From Bacillota bacterium (GTDB lineage Bacteria > Bacillota > Clostridia > DSM-8532): 64,000 nucleotides of DNA. A program made the position numbers and the translations under genes. Under the pieces are notes generated by a model. That model had not been told where the DNA came from. It did no database searches and saw only the letters and a program-made list of their open reading frames with translations. Each line of letters opens with the position of its first letter. The stretch's first letter is position 1. The stretch is taken from positions 62,001 through 126,000 of the forward strand of contig JAEZTB010000008.1 of NCBI GenBank assembly GCA_023443745.1, in the 5' to 3' direction. This document shows, piece after piece, positions 37,263 to 46,268 of this stretch.

Positions 37263-38549
37263 TCAAAGTGTTCCATTCTCATATTCATAAACAATCTTTC
37301 CGCCTACCAGAGTGGCCATCACTCTGCCTTTCACTTTATAGCCATCATAGGGTGAGTTTTTGCCCTTTGATGCAAAGCTTGATACGTCAATGGCATACTC
37401 GGTGTCAAAATCCGCTAAAATAAGGTCAGCTGCCTTGCCGCAGGTTATGGTGCCCTTATCCAGATGAAGTATTTCAGCAGGTTTTGCTGCAAGCTTGTAG
37501 ACCAGCTCAGGCAGGGTCAGGATACCCTTTTCAACCAGGTAGGTGAAGGACAGCGGTAAGGCTGTTTCAAAACCCACAATACCATTGGGTGCAAGATCAA
37601 ATTCTCTGTTTTTCTCGTCCCGGTGATGGGGTGCATGGTCTGTGGCAATGATATCCAGGGTCCCGTCTTTCAAACCCTCAACCACAGCCTGCAGGTCTTC
37701 GTCAGCACGAAGAGGCGGGTTCATTTTGGCATGAGTATCGTAGCCCGTACATGCCTTTTCGGTGAGGGTAAAGTAGTGTGGGCAGGTCTCGGCGGTCACT
37801 TTCACTCCACGTTTCTTTGCCTGGCGAATGAGCTCTACCGAGGTCTTTGTGGACACATGAGCGACATGTACCGGTACATGGGTATATTCCGACAAAAGAA
37901 GTTCTCTTGATACCATTACATCCTCAGACGCCGATGGAATCCCCCTTAAGCCCATGACAGTTGAAGCAGTCCCCTCGTTCATACTTCCTCCGTCAGCAAG
38001 GTCTAAGTCTTCACAGTGGGAGATCACAGGCAGGTTGAATTGGTTGGCATAAATAAGCGCTTTTTTCATAACGGCCCCATTCATAACGGGTTTTCCATCG
38101 TCTGATACGGCCACAATGCCCGCTTCCTTCATGCTGCCCATCTCGGCAAGCTCGATCCCTTCAAGGCCTTTGGTGATGGAACCAATGGGGTAAACATTCA
38201 CAATCCCTTCATTTTGAGCTTTATCCATAATATAGCGAACCACTGTAGGATTATCAACAACGGGCTGTGTGTTGGGCATGCAGGCCACAGATGTAAAGCC
38301 GCCTTTTGCTGCGCTTCTTGTGCCGCTTGCAATATCCTCCTTGTACTCAAAGCCAGGATCGCGTAGATGGCAGTGGGCATCCACCAGCCCCGGCAGTACA
38401 TATAACCCCGAGGCATCGATCACCTGATCGGCTTCTTGCTGGATATTACTGCCCATAAGGGTTAGCACACCATTTTCTATAAAAAGGTTCATGTTTTTTT
38501 CGATTCTGTCCGAATGCACTACCGTTGCATTTATGATTAAAAGCCTCAT
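37263..38549 (-). CDS. pyrC: Dihydroorotase (class I)
   Basis: The 428-residue amidohydrolase cyclises carbamoyl aspartate. Metal ligands are visible in [18 protein letters not shown], the second His region VHVAHVSTK and the Asp in [10 protein letters not shown]. The Gly-rich [19 protein letters not shown] loop is intact. Its start overlaps the pyrB stop by 4 bp. Confidence 0.97.
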   Translation of the reverse strand: MRLLIINATVVHSDRIEKNMNLFIENGVLTLMGSNIQQEADQVIDASGLYVLPGLVDAHCHLRDPGFEYKEDIASGTRSAAKGGFTSVACMPNTQPVVDNPTVVRYIMDKAQNEGIVNVYPIGSITKGLEGIELAEMGSMKEAGIVAVSDDGKPVMNGAVMKKALIYANQFNLPVISHCEDLDLADGGSMNEGTASTVMGLRGIPSASEDVMVSRELLLSEYTHVPVHVAHVSTKTSVELIRQAKKRGVKVTAETCPHYFTLTEKACTGYDTHAKMNPPLRADEDLQAVVEGLKDGTLDIIATDHAPHHRDEKNREFDLAPNGIVGFETALPLSFTYLVEKGILTLPELVYKLAAKPAEILHLDKGTITCGKAADLILADFDTEYAIDVSSFASKGKNSPYDGYKVKGRVMATLVGGKIVYEYENGTL

Positions 38550-39472
38550 AGTTCTTCCCTCCCCGTTAGTAGATAGAGCAGAGCCATTCTCACGGCTACG
38601 CCGTTGGTGACCTGATCATTTATAACCGATTGATCCCCGTCAATCAAGGATGAAGTCATCTCAACACCCCGATTAACAGGACCCGGATGCATGATAAGCG
38701 CGTTCTTTCTCGCTCCTCTTAGATTATCAGGATTCATGCCAAAGAAACGTGAGTACTCATAGGATGATGGGAACAGCGCTTTTTTCTGTCTCTCCAGTTG
38801 TACTCTCAAGCCCATGACCACATCGCAGTCCTTAACAGCATCTTCAACGCTGGGGAAAATCTTTGCTCCAAGAACTTCAATGCCCTGGGGCATTAGCGTG
38901 GAAGGTGCAAAGGCATGAACCTCTGCGCCCATTTTAGTAAGTCCGATTATATTGCTTCTCGCTACACGGCTGTGGTAAATATCTCCGATTATAGCCACCT
39001 TCAGACCCTTTAAGCTCCCAAAGGCCTCCAGCATGGTGAACATATCCAAAAGCGCCTGGGTGGGATGCTCGTGCATGCCATCCCCAGCATTAATCACTGA
39101 GGCTTCAACGTTTCGGGCTACAAGGTGTGGGGCTCCGGATAGTCCATGTCTCATGACGATGATATCGGTTCCCATCACATCCAGGGTCTTGCCTGTATCA
39201 ATGAGGGTTTCTCCCTTGGCGACACTGCTGGTTGAAACCGAGACATTGACGGCCTGCGCTCCCATATACTTGGCTGCAAGCTCAAAGGAAACCCGTGTGC
39301 GGGTGCTGTTTTCATAAAAAAGAGTGATGACAGTTTTACCCTGTAGATAATTGACCCTCTTCATATTACTGGCCACAATTTTTTTCATATCTACCGCGGT
39401 GTCCAGGATGAGACCTATTTCTTCCGGTTCCATGTGATCCAGCCCCAAAATGTCCTTAGAGCGCAGCTTCAT
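38546..39472 (-). CDS. pyrB: Aspartate carbamoyltransferase catalytic chain
   Basis: The 308-residue enzyme catalyses the committed step of pyrimidine synthesis. The carbamoyl-phosphate loop is [15 protein letters not shown], followed by [11 protein letters not shown] and the C-terminal [11 protein letters not shown]. No pyrI regulatory chain is adjacent, as usual in Gram-positive bacteria. First gene of the operon, transcribed through the attenuator leader described separately. Ribosome binding site GAAAGGCGG lies upstream. Confidence 0.97.
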   Translation of the reverse strand: MKLRSKDILGLDHMEPEEIGLILDTAVDMKKIVASNMKRVNYLQGKTVITLFYENSTRTRVSFELAAKYMGAQAVNVSVSTSSVAKGETLIDTGKTLDVMGTDIIVMRHGLSGAPHLVARNVEASVINAGDGMHEHPTQALLDMFTMLEAFGSLKGLKVAIIGDIYHSRVARSNIIGLTKMGAEVHAFAPSTLMPQGIEVLGAKIFPSVEDAVKDCDVVMGLRVQLERQKKALFPSSYEYSRFFGMNPDNLRGARKNALIMHPGPVNRGVEMTSSLIDGDQSVINDQVTNGVAVRMALLYLLTGREEL

Positions 39473-39532
39473 CTTCTTTCCGCCTTTCTAAACCTGTTTG
39501 TGTCAACAAAAATTCAAACATTTTATTAAAAA

Positions 39533-39560
39533 AAATAGCAAGACCTTCGTCTTACTATTT
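39533..39560 (-). terminator. Attenuator terminator in the pyr operon leader
   Basis: On the minus strand AAATAGTAAGAC pairs with GTCTTGCTATTT (11 of 12 pairs) around GAAG, followed by a run of T. It lies about 60 bp before pyrB and about 150 bp after the probable transcription start, so it must be read through for pyr expression. A leader ORF stops inside its first arm. Confidence 0.85.
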
Positions 39561-39674
39561 TGAAAACAATAATTCCTTTTTCAGTGACACTTCTGATGGG
39601 AAAAGAGAAGCTAACCCGTTCCTCACGATCGGTACATGGGGTATGCTCTTGTATTGTGGCGTGCAGTAAGCCAT
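39555..39674 (-). CDS. Putative pyr leader peptide (39 residues)
   Basis: An ORF begins ATG at 39674 with AAAGGGA about six bases upstream and ends TAG at 39555-39557. It lies wholly in the pyr leader. The product starts MAYCTPQYKSIPHVPIVRNG and ends KKELLFSK. The stop codon lies in the 5' arm of the attenuator hairpin, and a U-rich stretch (TTATTGTTTTC) directly precedes it. A ribosome following RNA polymerase closely would mask the terminator, as in the UTP-sensed E. coli pyrBI system. This role is inferred from geometry. Part of the ORF belongs to an element with a second, degenerate copy at 22029-22064. Confidence 0.5.
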   Translation of the reverse strand: MAYCTPQYKSIPHVPIVRNGLASLFPSEVSLKKELLFSK

Positions 39675-39716
39675 ACACTTCCCTTTCATTAATCCCTACT
39701 CATAATTGTCTAAGAT

Positions 39717-39745
39717 ATAGTAACATAGGATTTGGGGATTGTCTA
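39717..39745 (-). promoter_or_regulatory. Sigma-A promoter of the pyr operon
   Basis: Minus-strand -35 TAGACA (39740-39745) and -10 TACTAT (39717-39722) have an ideal 17-bp spacer. The start point would be near 39710, leaving a leader of about 240 nt before pyrB and 35 nt before the leader ORF. Confidence 0.75.
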
Positions 39746-39821
39746 GATGAAAATAAAGATTTTTTGTATAAAAATAAATAAAACTCGTATGTTTATGCAT
39801 ACAAACCTGTGGTGGCTTTCT

Positions 39822-40499
39822 TTAGAAACCTAATGCTTTTGAAATACGCTTTATGTCGGGGAAATTGCATTGATCGCAAACTGCTTCAAGAATCTTTTTC
39901 CGGGCCTCCGCCTGTTTCATGGGCTTACCCGGCTTAAGCCAATCGGGTGGTGCCCAGTCTATTACCCGCTCATAGGTATTGGCCGGCCAACCGTAGGGTT
40001 CACCTCGGGAATTAAGCTTTCGTCTGTTCCCCGAGACCGTAATGTGGTACTCTTTTTGTAATGTCTTGAGGGCAGTATCTACAGATCCTGCCCCGTGTTT
40101 TTTAGTCACATTGAGTCTGTAGCGTATTTCATCGGTGCTTAATGAGGTTGCATCAGAAAAAAGCTGCCATACCTTCAACACATTCTGATTGATCTCCCCT
40201 GCTTCCCATCTTTCTTCCATGGAAGCAGCAGGATGATAGGCTGCATAAAATACGGGATACCAGTTCTTTGAAACGAAGCCTTTATGGCCATTCAGAATAC
40301 ATCCGAAGGCCAATTTTTTCTCCTGGGCGGCCCTGTCCTTCCATTGCCACGGGTCGGTACCAATCTCCCCTGTATGCCATTGCTCTTCGGTCGTTTCGTC
40401 AGAGAGGCTTGTCCACTCCGGAAGTATTTTGGAAAAAACCATAAAGCCCAGTTCTTCCACTCTATCAATAAAGCTTTCATAGCATGCCAGCTTTTCCAT
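39822..40499 (-). CDS. AlkZ-related winged-helix protein
   Basis: The 225-residue protein resembles the group annotated as AlkZ-related (winged-helix, DNA glycosylase kin). Visible stretches are MEKLACYESFIDRVEELGFM, the tryptophan-rich DPWQWKDRAA, and LSTDEIRYRLNVTKKHGAGS with LQKEYHITVSGNRRK as a winged helix. The catalytic residues of true AlkZ glycosylases are not obvious, so enzymatic function is uncertain. It is 1 bp downstream of the oxidase-like gene. Confidence 0.75.
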   Translation of the reverse strand: MEKLACYESFIDRVEELGFMVFSKILPEWTSLSDETTEEQWHTGEIGTDPWQWKDRAAQEKKLAFGCILNGHKGFVSKNWYPVFYAAYHPAASMEERWEAGEINQNVLKVWQLFSDATSLSTDEIRYRLNVTKKHGAGSVDTALKTLQKEYHITVSGNRRKLNSRGEPYGWPANTYERVIDWAPPDWLKPGKPMKQAEARKKILEAVCDQCNFPDIKRISKALGF

Positions 40500-40500
40500 A

Positions 40501-40935
40501 TCAACTCTCCAGATTCTCTATATCCTGCTTGTCAAACTCAAAGTAGTTCCTATCCACCCAAAGGACACCCTTTTGGGCTGTAAACTTTAAGATGCAGTAA
40601 TTGGGGTCAGTGGGGCCTTCCGGGAAGTGCTCAATAAACCAGTCCACCCAAAGTTCTCTCTTGATTTCCTCATTGGTCAGAATATCAATAGTTCCCATCA
40701 GCGTTACATTTTGCCCTTCTTGCTGATAACAAACACTTACCTTATTGTTCTTTTTCAGGCATCTAACCTTTCCCGAGGATAGACCTGTTGAAAACCACAT
40801 GGTATGAAGACCTTCAACTTTTATGCTTGAAATGGATGAAGCCCGAGGAAACCCCTGGTCATCTATGGTCGCGATGGTGCAATGCTCCAACGCTTTCACT
40901 ATCTCTGCCGCTTTAACCAGTATTTCGTATTTCAT
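40501..40935 (-). CDS. Pyridoxamine 5'-phosphate oxidase-family (FMN-binding split barrel) protein
   Basis: The 144-residue split-barrel protein begins MKYEILVKAAEIVKALEHCT, with the flavin-contacting region FPRASSISSIKVEGLHTMWF and later KVSVCYQQEGQNVTLMGTID. It likely binds FMN or F420-like cofactors; general-stress proteins of this group are common in clostridia. The ATG at 40935 has AGGAGG seven bases upstream, and its ATG overlaps the stop of a small upstream ORF (ATGA). Confidence 0.85.
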   Translation of the reverse strand: MKYEILVKAAEIVKALEHCTIATIDDQGFPRASSISSIKVEGLHTMWFSTGLSSGKVRCLKKNNKVSVCYQQEGQNVTLMGTIDILTNEEIKRELWVDWFIEHFPEGPTDPNYCILKFTAQKGVLWVDRNYFEFDKQDIENLES

Positions 40936-41048
40936 ACCGCATCCTCCTTTTTTGCCCATACTTTCACTTGCTCAATTCTTAAACCCGGAGGATTATCACC
41001 ATGCTCTTTATCCAAAAATGAAAAATGATAGAGTCTTGATTCAACCAT
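40932..41048 (-). CDS. Possible 38-residue small protein
   Basis: A short frame begins MVESRLYHFSFLDKEHGDNP with GGAAGG four to five bases before its ATG. It ends in a TGA that overlaps the ATG of the oxidase-like gene. Spacing within the operon is compatible with translation. There is no recognisable domain, and the frame extends upstream into the 3' end of the WYL gene. It could be only a coupling ORF or chance. Confidence 0.3.
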   Translation of the reverse strand: MVESRLYHFSFLDKEHGDNPPGLRIEQVKVWAKKEDAV

Positions 41049-41079
41049 AAAACCTTCCGCCTTTGTTTTTGAACTCAGT

Positions 41080-42012
41080 TTAGCAAATCGAACCGGACAA
41101 CTGGTTGTCATGTTCATAACGGTTTATGATTTTTTTTGCAATATCTTGATGTGCCTGGACCATATCAGAAGGTGAGAGCACCTTGACCTTATCCCCGAAG
41201 CCTAAAACCCAGGATAGGATGTAATCCCTGTTGGTGTAGCTGATGGTAGCCTTAAGTTTACCATCCTCCTGTATTTCATAGGATTCGGGTCCATAAGCTT
41301 CAATGACAAGATACTCTGCACTTTTGTCAAATAATAAGGTGATTTGAGCATCATCCTTGAATATCTCATCCAGATCCTTCTTATCATCGGGAATAGTTCT
41401 GGGAGTAAAGGACTCATCCGTAAGATGGGCTTTCCAAAGCCGATTGAGCTTAAAAAGCCTGAACTCCTGTGAAATGCAGCAGAAGCACAAGACATACCAG
41501 GCTGACCATTTAAAGGTGATCAGGTAGGGCTCCACTACACGGCTTGTACGGCCTCCGGGTGAATAATAATCAAAGGTGACCCTGAGATTTTTTGAAATTG
41601 CTGTTTTAAAAAGTGTAATTTTTTCAGAAAGGCTGTTTTTATAATGTGAGGATAAATCAATGACAATACTATCGGTGATCTGCAAAGGAGCATCCTTTGG
41701 TGAGAGCTTCAGTACAAGCTCTTCAATCCTTGCTGTATCGGATACGCTTCCCAGGCTTCTGAGACCAATGAGAACATTTTGGAGTTCATCAGGCTTTAAA
41801 AGGCTTCTGTCCAGACTAAAGCCGTCAGCTATTCTGATACCGCCATCACCGCCCTGAGTTGTGACAATCGGGATTCCTGCCATGCATAGATCCTCAATAT
41901 CCCTCTGAATGGTTCTTCTGGAGACCTCAAAGCGCAAGGCCAGCTCCGGAGCCGTAACCTTCCCTTTTTGCAAAAGAATGGTGAGGATACCCATCTGCCG
42001 GTCAATTTTCAT
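41080..42012 (-). CDS. WYL-domain transcriptional regulator (DeoR-type HTH)
   Basis: A 310-residue protein with an N-terminal winged helix (MKIDRQMGILTILLQKGKVT; RFEVSRRTIQRDIEDLCMAG). A WYL domain (about residues 140-220: VEPYLITFKWSAWYVLCFCC) and a C-terminal WCX-like extension follow. WYL domains sense nucleotides or other ligands. Its ATG lies just past the ABC stop (TGATATG), so it is cotranscribed with the exporter and probably autoregulates the operon. Confidence 0.9.
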   Translation of the reverse strand: MKIDRQMGILTILLQKGKVTAPELALRFEVSRRTIQRDIEDLCMAGIPIVTTQGGDGGIRIADGFSLDRSLLKPDELQNVLIGLRSLGSVSDTARIEELVLKLSPKDAPLQITDSIVIDLSSHYKNSLSEKITLFKTAISKNLRVTFDYYSPGGRTSRVVEPYLITFKWSAWYVLCFCCISQEFRLFKLNRLWKAHLTDESFTPRTIPDDKKDLDEIFKDDAQITLLFDKSAEYLVIEAYGPESYEIQEDGKLKATISYTNRDYILSWVLGFGDKVKVLSPSDMVQAHQDIAKKIINRYEHDNQLSGSIC

Positions 42013-42013
42013 A

Positions 42014-43795
42014 TCAGACCGCCTCCAAAAAACTATACTGAGCAGTATAAAGGTTATAATAAGCGCCCTTTTTAGCCATTAACTCATCATGGGTACCCGC
42101 CTCAATAATCCGGCCCCTGTCAATATAGAAGATGAGGCCGGAATGCTTGATAGTGGACAGTCTGTGTGCAATAACAAAGGATGTCCGCCCTTCTAAAAGC
42201 TTTAGAAGGCCTTGCTGCAATAGAATCTCCGTTTTGGTATCAATGCTGGAGGTAGCCTCATCCAAAATCAAAATACGCGGATCGGCAAGAAGGGATCTGG
42301 CAAAAGAAATAAGCTGCCTTTGTCCGACAGAGAGCCTTGTACCTCTTTCGTTAACCTCTGTCTGATAGCCGTCCTTAAGGTTTTCTATAAAGTCATGAGC
42401 CCTAACTGCCTTAGCTGCGGCAACGACCTCTTCATCTGTAGCATCTAAGCGGCCATAGCGAATGTTATCCATGATGGTCCCTGAGAAGATGAACGTATCC
42501 TGCAGCATAATGCCCATTTGCTTGCGTAAGGATTCTAAGGTGACTGTGCTGATGTCTATTCCGTCAATTTCAACCTTTCCGCTTTCTACATTATAAAAGC
42601 GGGTTAAGAGATTGACAATGGTGGTCTTTCCAGCACCTGTAGGGCCCACAAGGGCAACTGTTTGGCCTTTTTCTATGGAAAAATTGATCTTTTCTAATAT
42701 GGGATACCCATCCTCATAAGAAAAGGCAACATCGGAAAACGTTACATGTCCTTGGATCTCTGGCATATTAACAGCTCCCGGCAGATTATCCACCTTGGGC
42801 ACCTCATCAATGGTCTCAAAAATGCGCTCTAAATAGGCCATGGAATTAATGAGAGCATTATAGAAGTTGCCTAAATTCATAATAGGCGTCCAAAAGCGCC
42901 AGATATAGCCCACAAAGGCAATAAGAACACCTATGGTAGCCCCACTGCCCATCATGGAGACACCCACAATATAGACCAGGGAAATTCCCCATACAGAGAT
43001 ATTATCAATGATGGGCCACATAATAAAGAGAGCTCTGACATAGGCCATCCAGGTTTTTTTATACTCGGCCCCAAGCTCCTTGAAAATCCTGAAGTTTTCT
43101 TCCTCCCGGGCAAAGGACTGGGTAACCTTAATTCCACAAATGCTTTCATGAATATACGCATTGAGATTCGATTGCTTACGGGATACAGCCTGGGTTCTTC
43201 GCCTCTGGATGCCCTTTACCAAAAAGATAGCCAAAATTAATAGGGGCAGCCCCACAAGGCTGACTAAGGTAAGCTTAATATCAATGAATAACATATAGCC
43301 CACTATGACAAAAAGGGTAAAGAGGTCGGTGATCATGTTGATAAGGCCATTGGAAAGAAGATCGCTCAACGAATTGACGTAATTGACCACTCTCACCAGA
43401 ATCTTGCCATGGGGTCGGGAGTCATAATATTCAAAGGGAAGCTTTTGAAGCTTGGTAAAGATATCGGACCGAATATCCCGAATGATACTCTGTCCCACAT
43501 CGGACATAAGTCTCAGCCTATATTTCAGGCAAATACCTGTCACCACCAGGGTCAGGAGCATGAGAACGGCCAGTAGGACAAGCCCGGCAACATTCTTCTG
43601 AGGGATGAAAACATCGATGCCAACGCTTAGAAGATAAGGGGCTGAAAGACCTACCACACTTGAAAGAAGCATGATGGCCACAGTAATACCCATCTTTTTC
43701 TTATAGGGTTTTATGTACTGCAGCAGCCTTTTAACATGCTGCATATTAAAGGGTGTATCCAATTCTTCATCAACATCATATTTGTTTCTGGCCAA
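42014..43795 (-). CDS. ABC exporter half-transporter, subunit 2 (consensus ATPase site)
   Basis: A 593-residue fusion of six membrane helices (residues about 30-330) with an NBD. It has Walker A VGPTGAGKTT, a variant signature LSVGQRQLISFARSL and a complete Walker B LILDEATSSID with the catalytic Glu. In heterodimeric exporters the deviant signature sequence belongs to one subunit and the missing Glu to the other, as seen here with the neighbour. It starts directly after the stop of subunit 1. Likely multidrug or lipid export. Confidence 0.92.
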   Translation of the reverse strand: MARNKYDVDEELDTPFNMQHVKRLLQYIKPYKKKMGITVAIMLLSSVVGLSAPYLLSVGIDVFIPQKNVAGLVLLAVLMLLTLVVTGICLKYRLRLMSDVGQSIIRDIRSDIFTKLQKLPFEYYDSRPHGKILVRVVNYVNSLSDLLSNGLINMITDLFTLFVIVGYMLFIDIKLTLVSLVGLPLLILAIFLVKGIQRRRTQAVSRKQSNLNAYIHESICGIKVTQSFAREEENFRIFKELGAEYKKTWMAYVRALFIMWPIIDNISVWGISLVYIVGVSMMGSGATIGVLIAFVGYIWRFWTPIMNLGNFYNALINSMAYLERIFETIDEVPKVDNLPGAVNMPEIQGHVTFSDVAFSYEDGYPILEKINFSIEKGQTVALVGPTGAGKTTIVNLLTRFYNVESGKVEIDGIDISTVTLESLRKQMGIMLQDTFIFSGTIMDNIRYGRLDATDEEVVAAAKAVRAHDFIENLKDGYQTEVNERGTRLSVGQRQLISFARSLLADPRILILDEATSSIDTKTEILLQQGLLKLLEGRTSFVIAHRLSTIKHSGLIFYIDRGRIIEAGTHDELMAKKGAYYNLYTAQYSFLEAV

Positions 43796-45541
43796 TTAAC
43801 CCACCCCCTTTTCAAGAATTTTGTCAAAATCACCGAACTGGTTTTGAAAAACGCTGTAATAGTAGCCTTTCAGGGCCAAAAGCTCCTCATGATTGCCATG
43901 TTCAAGAATACGCCCGTCATCCAGAACCAGGATCATGTCCGCATTTTTAACCGAGGAGATGCGATGAGCAATGATAAAGGTTGTCTTGTTAAGATAAATG
44001 CTCCTGAGAGAGCTCTGTATTCTGTGTTCGGTTTCGGTGTCCACACTTGATGTGGTATCGTCTAAAATCAAAATGGAAGGGTCTTTCAGAAGTGCCCTGG
44101 CAAGAGCAATCCTCTGCTTTTGGCCTCCAGAAAGGCCTACACCCCTCTCACCTACTATCGTATCATATCCCTCCTGGAAGCTTGCGATAAACTCATGGGC
44201 ACCTGCCATACGTGCCGCCCATTGAATTTGTTCTTCGGTAGCTTGTGGAACCCCATACGCAATATTACCTTCAATGGTGTCCGAAAACAAAAAGATATCC
44301 TGCATAGCTGTCGCAATATTTTCTCGTAACAGCTTAAGATCTATTTGACGAATATCAATACCGTCAATAAAAATGCAGCCTTCGGTGCAATCATAAAAAC
44401 GGCAAATCAAATTCAGCAGAGTCGACTTCCCTGCACCTGTAGGCCCTATAACAGCAATGGTCTGACCGGGCTCAGCTGTAAAGCTGATATCATCAAGGAC
44501 CTTTTCGTCGCCATAGCTAAAGCCCACATGCCGAAATTCCACCCGGCCCTTAAGGTGATCCTTGGAAACAGGTGCATCATCATTTGTGATCTGAGGCTCA
44601 CTCTTTAAAAGGGATATGACCTTTTCCGCCGAAGCCGCAAATCTTTGAACATCGTTGATGAGCCACCCTACCATACGCATGGGATTATTCAAAGCCCAAA
44701 TAAAGCCATTGAAGGTAACCAGCTCACCCAAGGTCATGGAGCCTTCGATGACCAGAATTCCACCGATAAGTATCATCACCACCATAAGAGAGCTGGCCAA
44801 AGAATCTATAACCGGCAGATATTTACTCCATACATGTGATGACTCTATATTTTTTTGACGATAGGCTTCATTTTCTCGTTCAAATTTCTCTATTTCATAG
44901 GGCTCTTTTGCAAAAGCCCTGACCACACGATTTCCGCTTATATTCTCTTGGACAACCGTGTTAAGCCTTGAAAACTGCTCCCGGATTGAAAAAAATGTGG
45001 GCTTGACTTCCTTTGATAAACGTACTGCAAAATAGCAGGTCAGTGGCGTTATGGCCAGCATGAAAACTGCCAGGCGAGCATTTACGATAAACAACATGAT
45101 CACAGCAAATATGAAGACAACAGCATTCTCAAAAACCATATAAATGACCCATGCGATAAAATGTCGAATGGCTTCCATATCACCGGTCATCTTAGCCATA
45201 ATATCGCCGGTTCTATTCTTATTAAAAAAGTCAAAATCCAGCGCTTGAATTTTTAAATAGATATCCTCACGGATCTTTTTGAAAATAGTTTGCGAAATAA
45301 TTTCAAAGACATTCTGGAAGCCGTATCGGATAATAGACTTTAATAAGGTACTTGCAGCCATGATTCCAATAACGGTCCAAAGAAGCTCTTTTTTGGAAAG
45401 CTTAATTACCTCATCAACAATGATGCCTGTCATAAAGGGATTGACCATGGCAAGAGCTGAAGCCAATAGGACCATCATAAGTCCCAGCAGCATTTTTAAG
45501 CCATAGGGTCGAATGTAGCCCCAGATCCATCGAAAAGACAT
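43796..45541 (-). CDS. ABC exporter half-transporter, subunit 1 (degenerate ATPase site)
   Basis: A 581-residue half-transporter with membrane domain (about 15-310) and NBD. Walker A is IGPTGAGKST and the signature LSGGQKQRIALARAL. Walker B reads LILDDTTSSVD: the catalytic Glu is replaced by Asp. This marks the degenerate nucleotide site of heterodimers such as BmrCD or LmrCD. First gene of the operon; a palindromic repeat lies 32 bp upstream of its start. Confidence 0.92.
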   Translation of the reverse strand: MSFRWIWGYIRPYGLKMLLGLMMVLLASALAMVNPFMTGIIVDEVIKLSKKELLWTVIGIMAASTLLKSIIRYGFQNVFEIISQTIFKKIREDIYLKIQALDFDFFNKNRTGDIMAKMTGDMEAIRHFIAWVIYMVFENAVVFIFAVIMLFIVNARLAVFMLAITPLTCYFAVRLSKEVKPTFFSIREQFSRLNTVVQENISGNRVVRAFAKEPYEIEKFERENEAYRQKNIESSHVWSKYLPVIDSLASSLMVVMILIGGILVIEGSMTLGELVTFNGFIWALNNPMRMVGWLINDVQRFAASAEKVISLLKSEPQITNDDAPVSKDHLKGRVEFRHVGFSYGDEKVLDDISFTAEPGQTIAVIGPTGAGKSTLLNLICRFYDCTEGCIFIDGIDIRQIDLKLLRENIATAMQDIFLFSDTIEGNIAYGVPQATEEQIQWAARMAGAHEFIASFQEGYDTIVGERGVGLSGGQKQRIALARALLKDPSILILDDTTSSVDTETEHRIQSSLRSIYLNKTTFIIAHRISSVKNADMILVLDDGRILEHGNHEELLALKGYYYSVFQNQFGDFDKILEKGVG

Positions 45542-45572
45542 AGCTATTCCACCTTGAATGTTGATAGTTTGG

Positions 45573-45738
45573 CTAAGGGCTCTTAAAATAATAATGCACG
45601 TTTTTGAAGCGAGGGATTTTTCGATATTTCAAGGCGGAGGAGGGCGCAATAATTGCATTATTGCAACCGACGACAACGCAGAAATAGCGGAAAATAACCG
45701 CTCCAAAAATGGGAGGTTATTGTTTTAAGAGCCCTAGG
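45573..45738. repeat. 166-bp palindromic MITE-like element
   Basis: The 367-bp gap 45542-45908 contains no gene, but 45573-45738 is one long imperfect palindrome. Its outer arms share AGGGCTCTTAAAA (left, 45576 on; right, complement ending at 45735), and the similarity continues inward through TTTTTG-A/G-AGCG, ATTTTTCGATATTTC versus its mate ATTTTCCGCTATTTC, to a perfect central hairpin GCAATAATTGCATTATTGC (45646-45664). Symmetry about 45655 is maintained over 82 bp each side. It has no ORF. It resembles a non-autonomous inverted-repeat element; no second copy is in the window. Confidence 0.75.
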
Positions 45739-45908
45739 GACAGCTTAATCCAAATTTTTCATATTATCAATACCATTTTCTTAATATCTTTTCGAAAAAA
45801 GCTTGATATTTTTTGGGCAATTTTTATTCCAGTAATTTTCATTTGCTCTATTGATGCTATTTATGTTACCTTTATATAGAGATATTACATTTTTGGGGGG
45901 TCAATACA

Positions 45909-46193
45909 TTGAACGAGAGAAATAGCACAAGTAAACTTCGTGCTATAATGGATATTGCTACGAAGAAATTCATCGGCTTAAATAAAGGGAGTAAGCTTCT
46001 GTTGAAGATTAGTGCCTTCGCATTTTTGGCATTTCTCCTTGTTGCCTTGGCTCTTTCTGTCTTATTTATAACAAACCTTGTCCACTTTAATGGACAGATC
46101 CAGATGATCCAGTGGATCGTACTTTATTCTTTCAGGTTTTGGGTTATGCTGGTCTTTGGTGCAATTATTATGGATATCATGATTAAGCGATAA
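45909..46193 (+). CDS. Small membrane protein
   Basis: A 94-residue protein with two hydrophobic helices (about residues 30-55, LLLKISAFAFLAFLLVALAL, and 68-90, IVLYSFRFWVMLVFGAIIMD) separated by a short loop. A basic N-terminus suggests both ends inside. The start is a TTG preceded by a G-rich GGGGGG stretch nine bases away; an inner ATG (codon 14) is possible. No family is recognised. It is divergent from the ABC exporter operon. Confidence 0.6.
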   Translation: MNERNSTSKLRAIMDIATKKFIGLNKGSKLLLKISAFAFLAFLLVALALSVLFITNLVHFNGQIQMIQWIVLYSFRFWVMLVFGAIIMDIMIKR

Positions 46194-46219
46194 TATTAAT
46201 AAACGTTTCCAAAGAAAAA

Positions 46220-46238
46220 GGACTGTTATATCCAGTCC
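46220..46238 (-). terminator. Terminator of the DUF3048 gene
   Basis: GGACTG/CAGTCC around a 7-nt loop, followed on the minus strand by TTTTTC, about 30 bp after the stop at 46269. It may also stop plus-strand transcripts of the small membrane protein gene. Confidence 0.7.
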
Positions 46239-46268
46239 TCCTTACATATATGTTTTTTTAGCATAGTT

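Noticed and set aside
39533..39709. Classical PyrR-binding anti-antiterminator in the pyr leader
   Set aside because: I could not find the conserved PyrR loop sequence; one weak hairpin around ACCGATC...CGGGT does not fit it. A covariance search would settle this.
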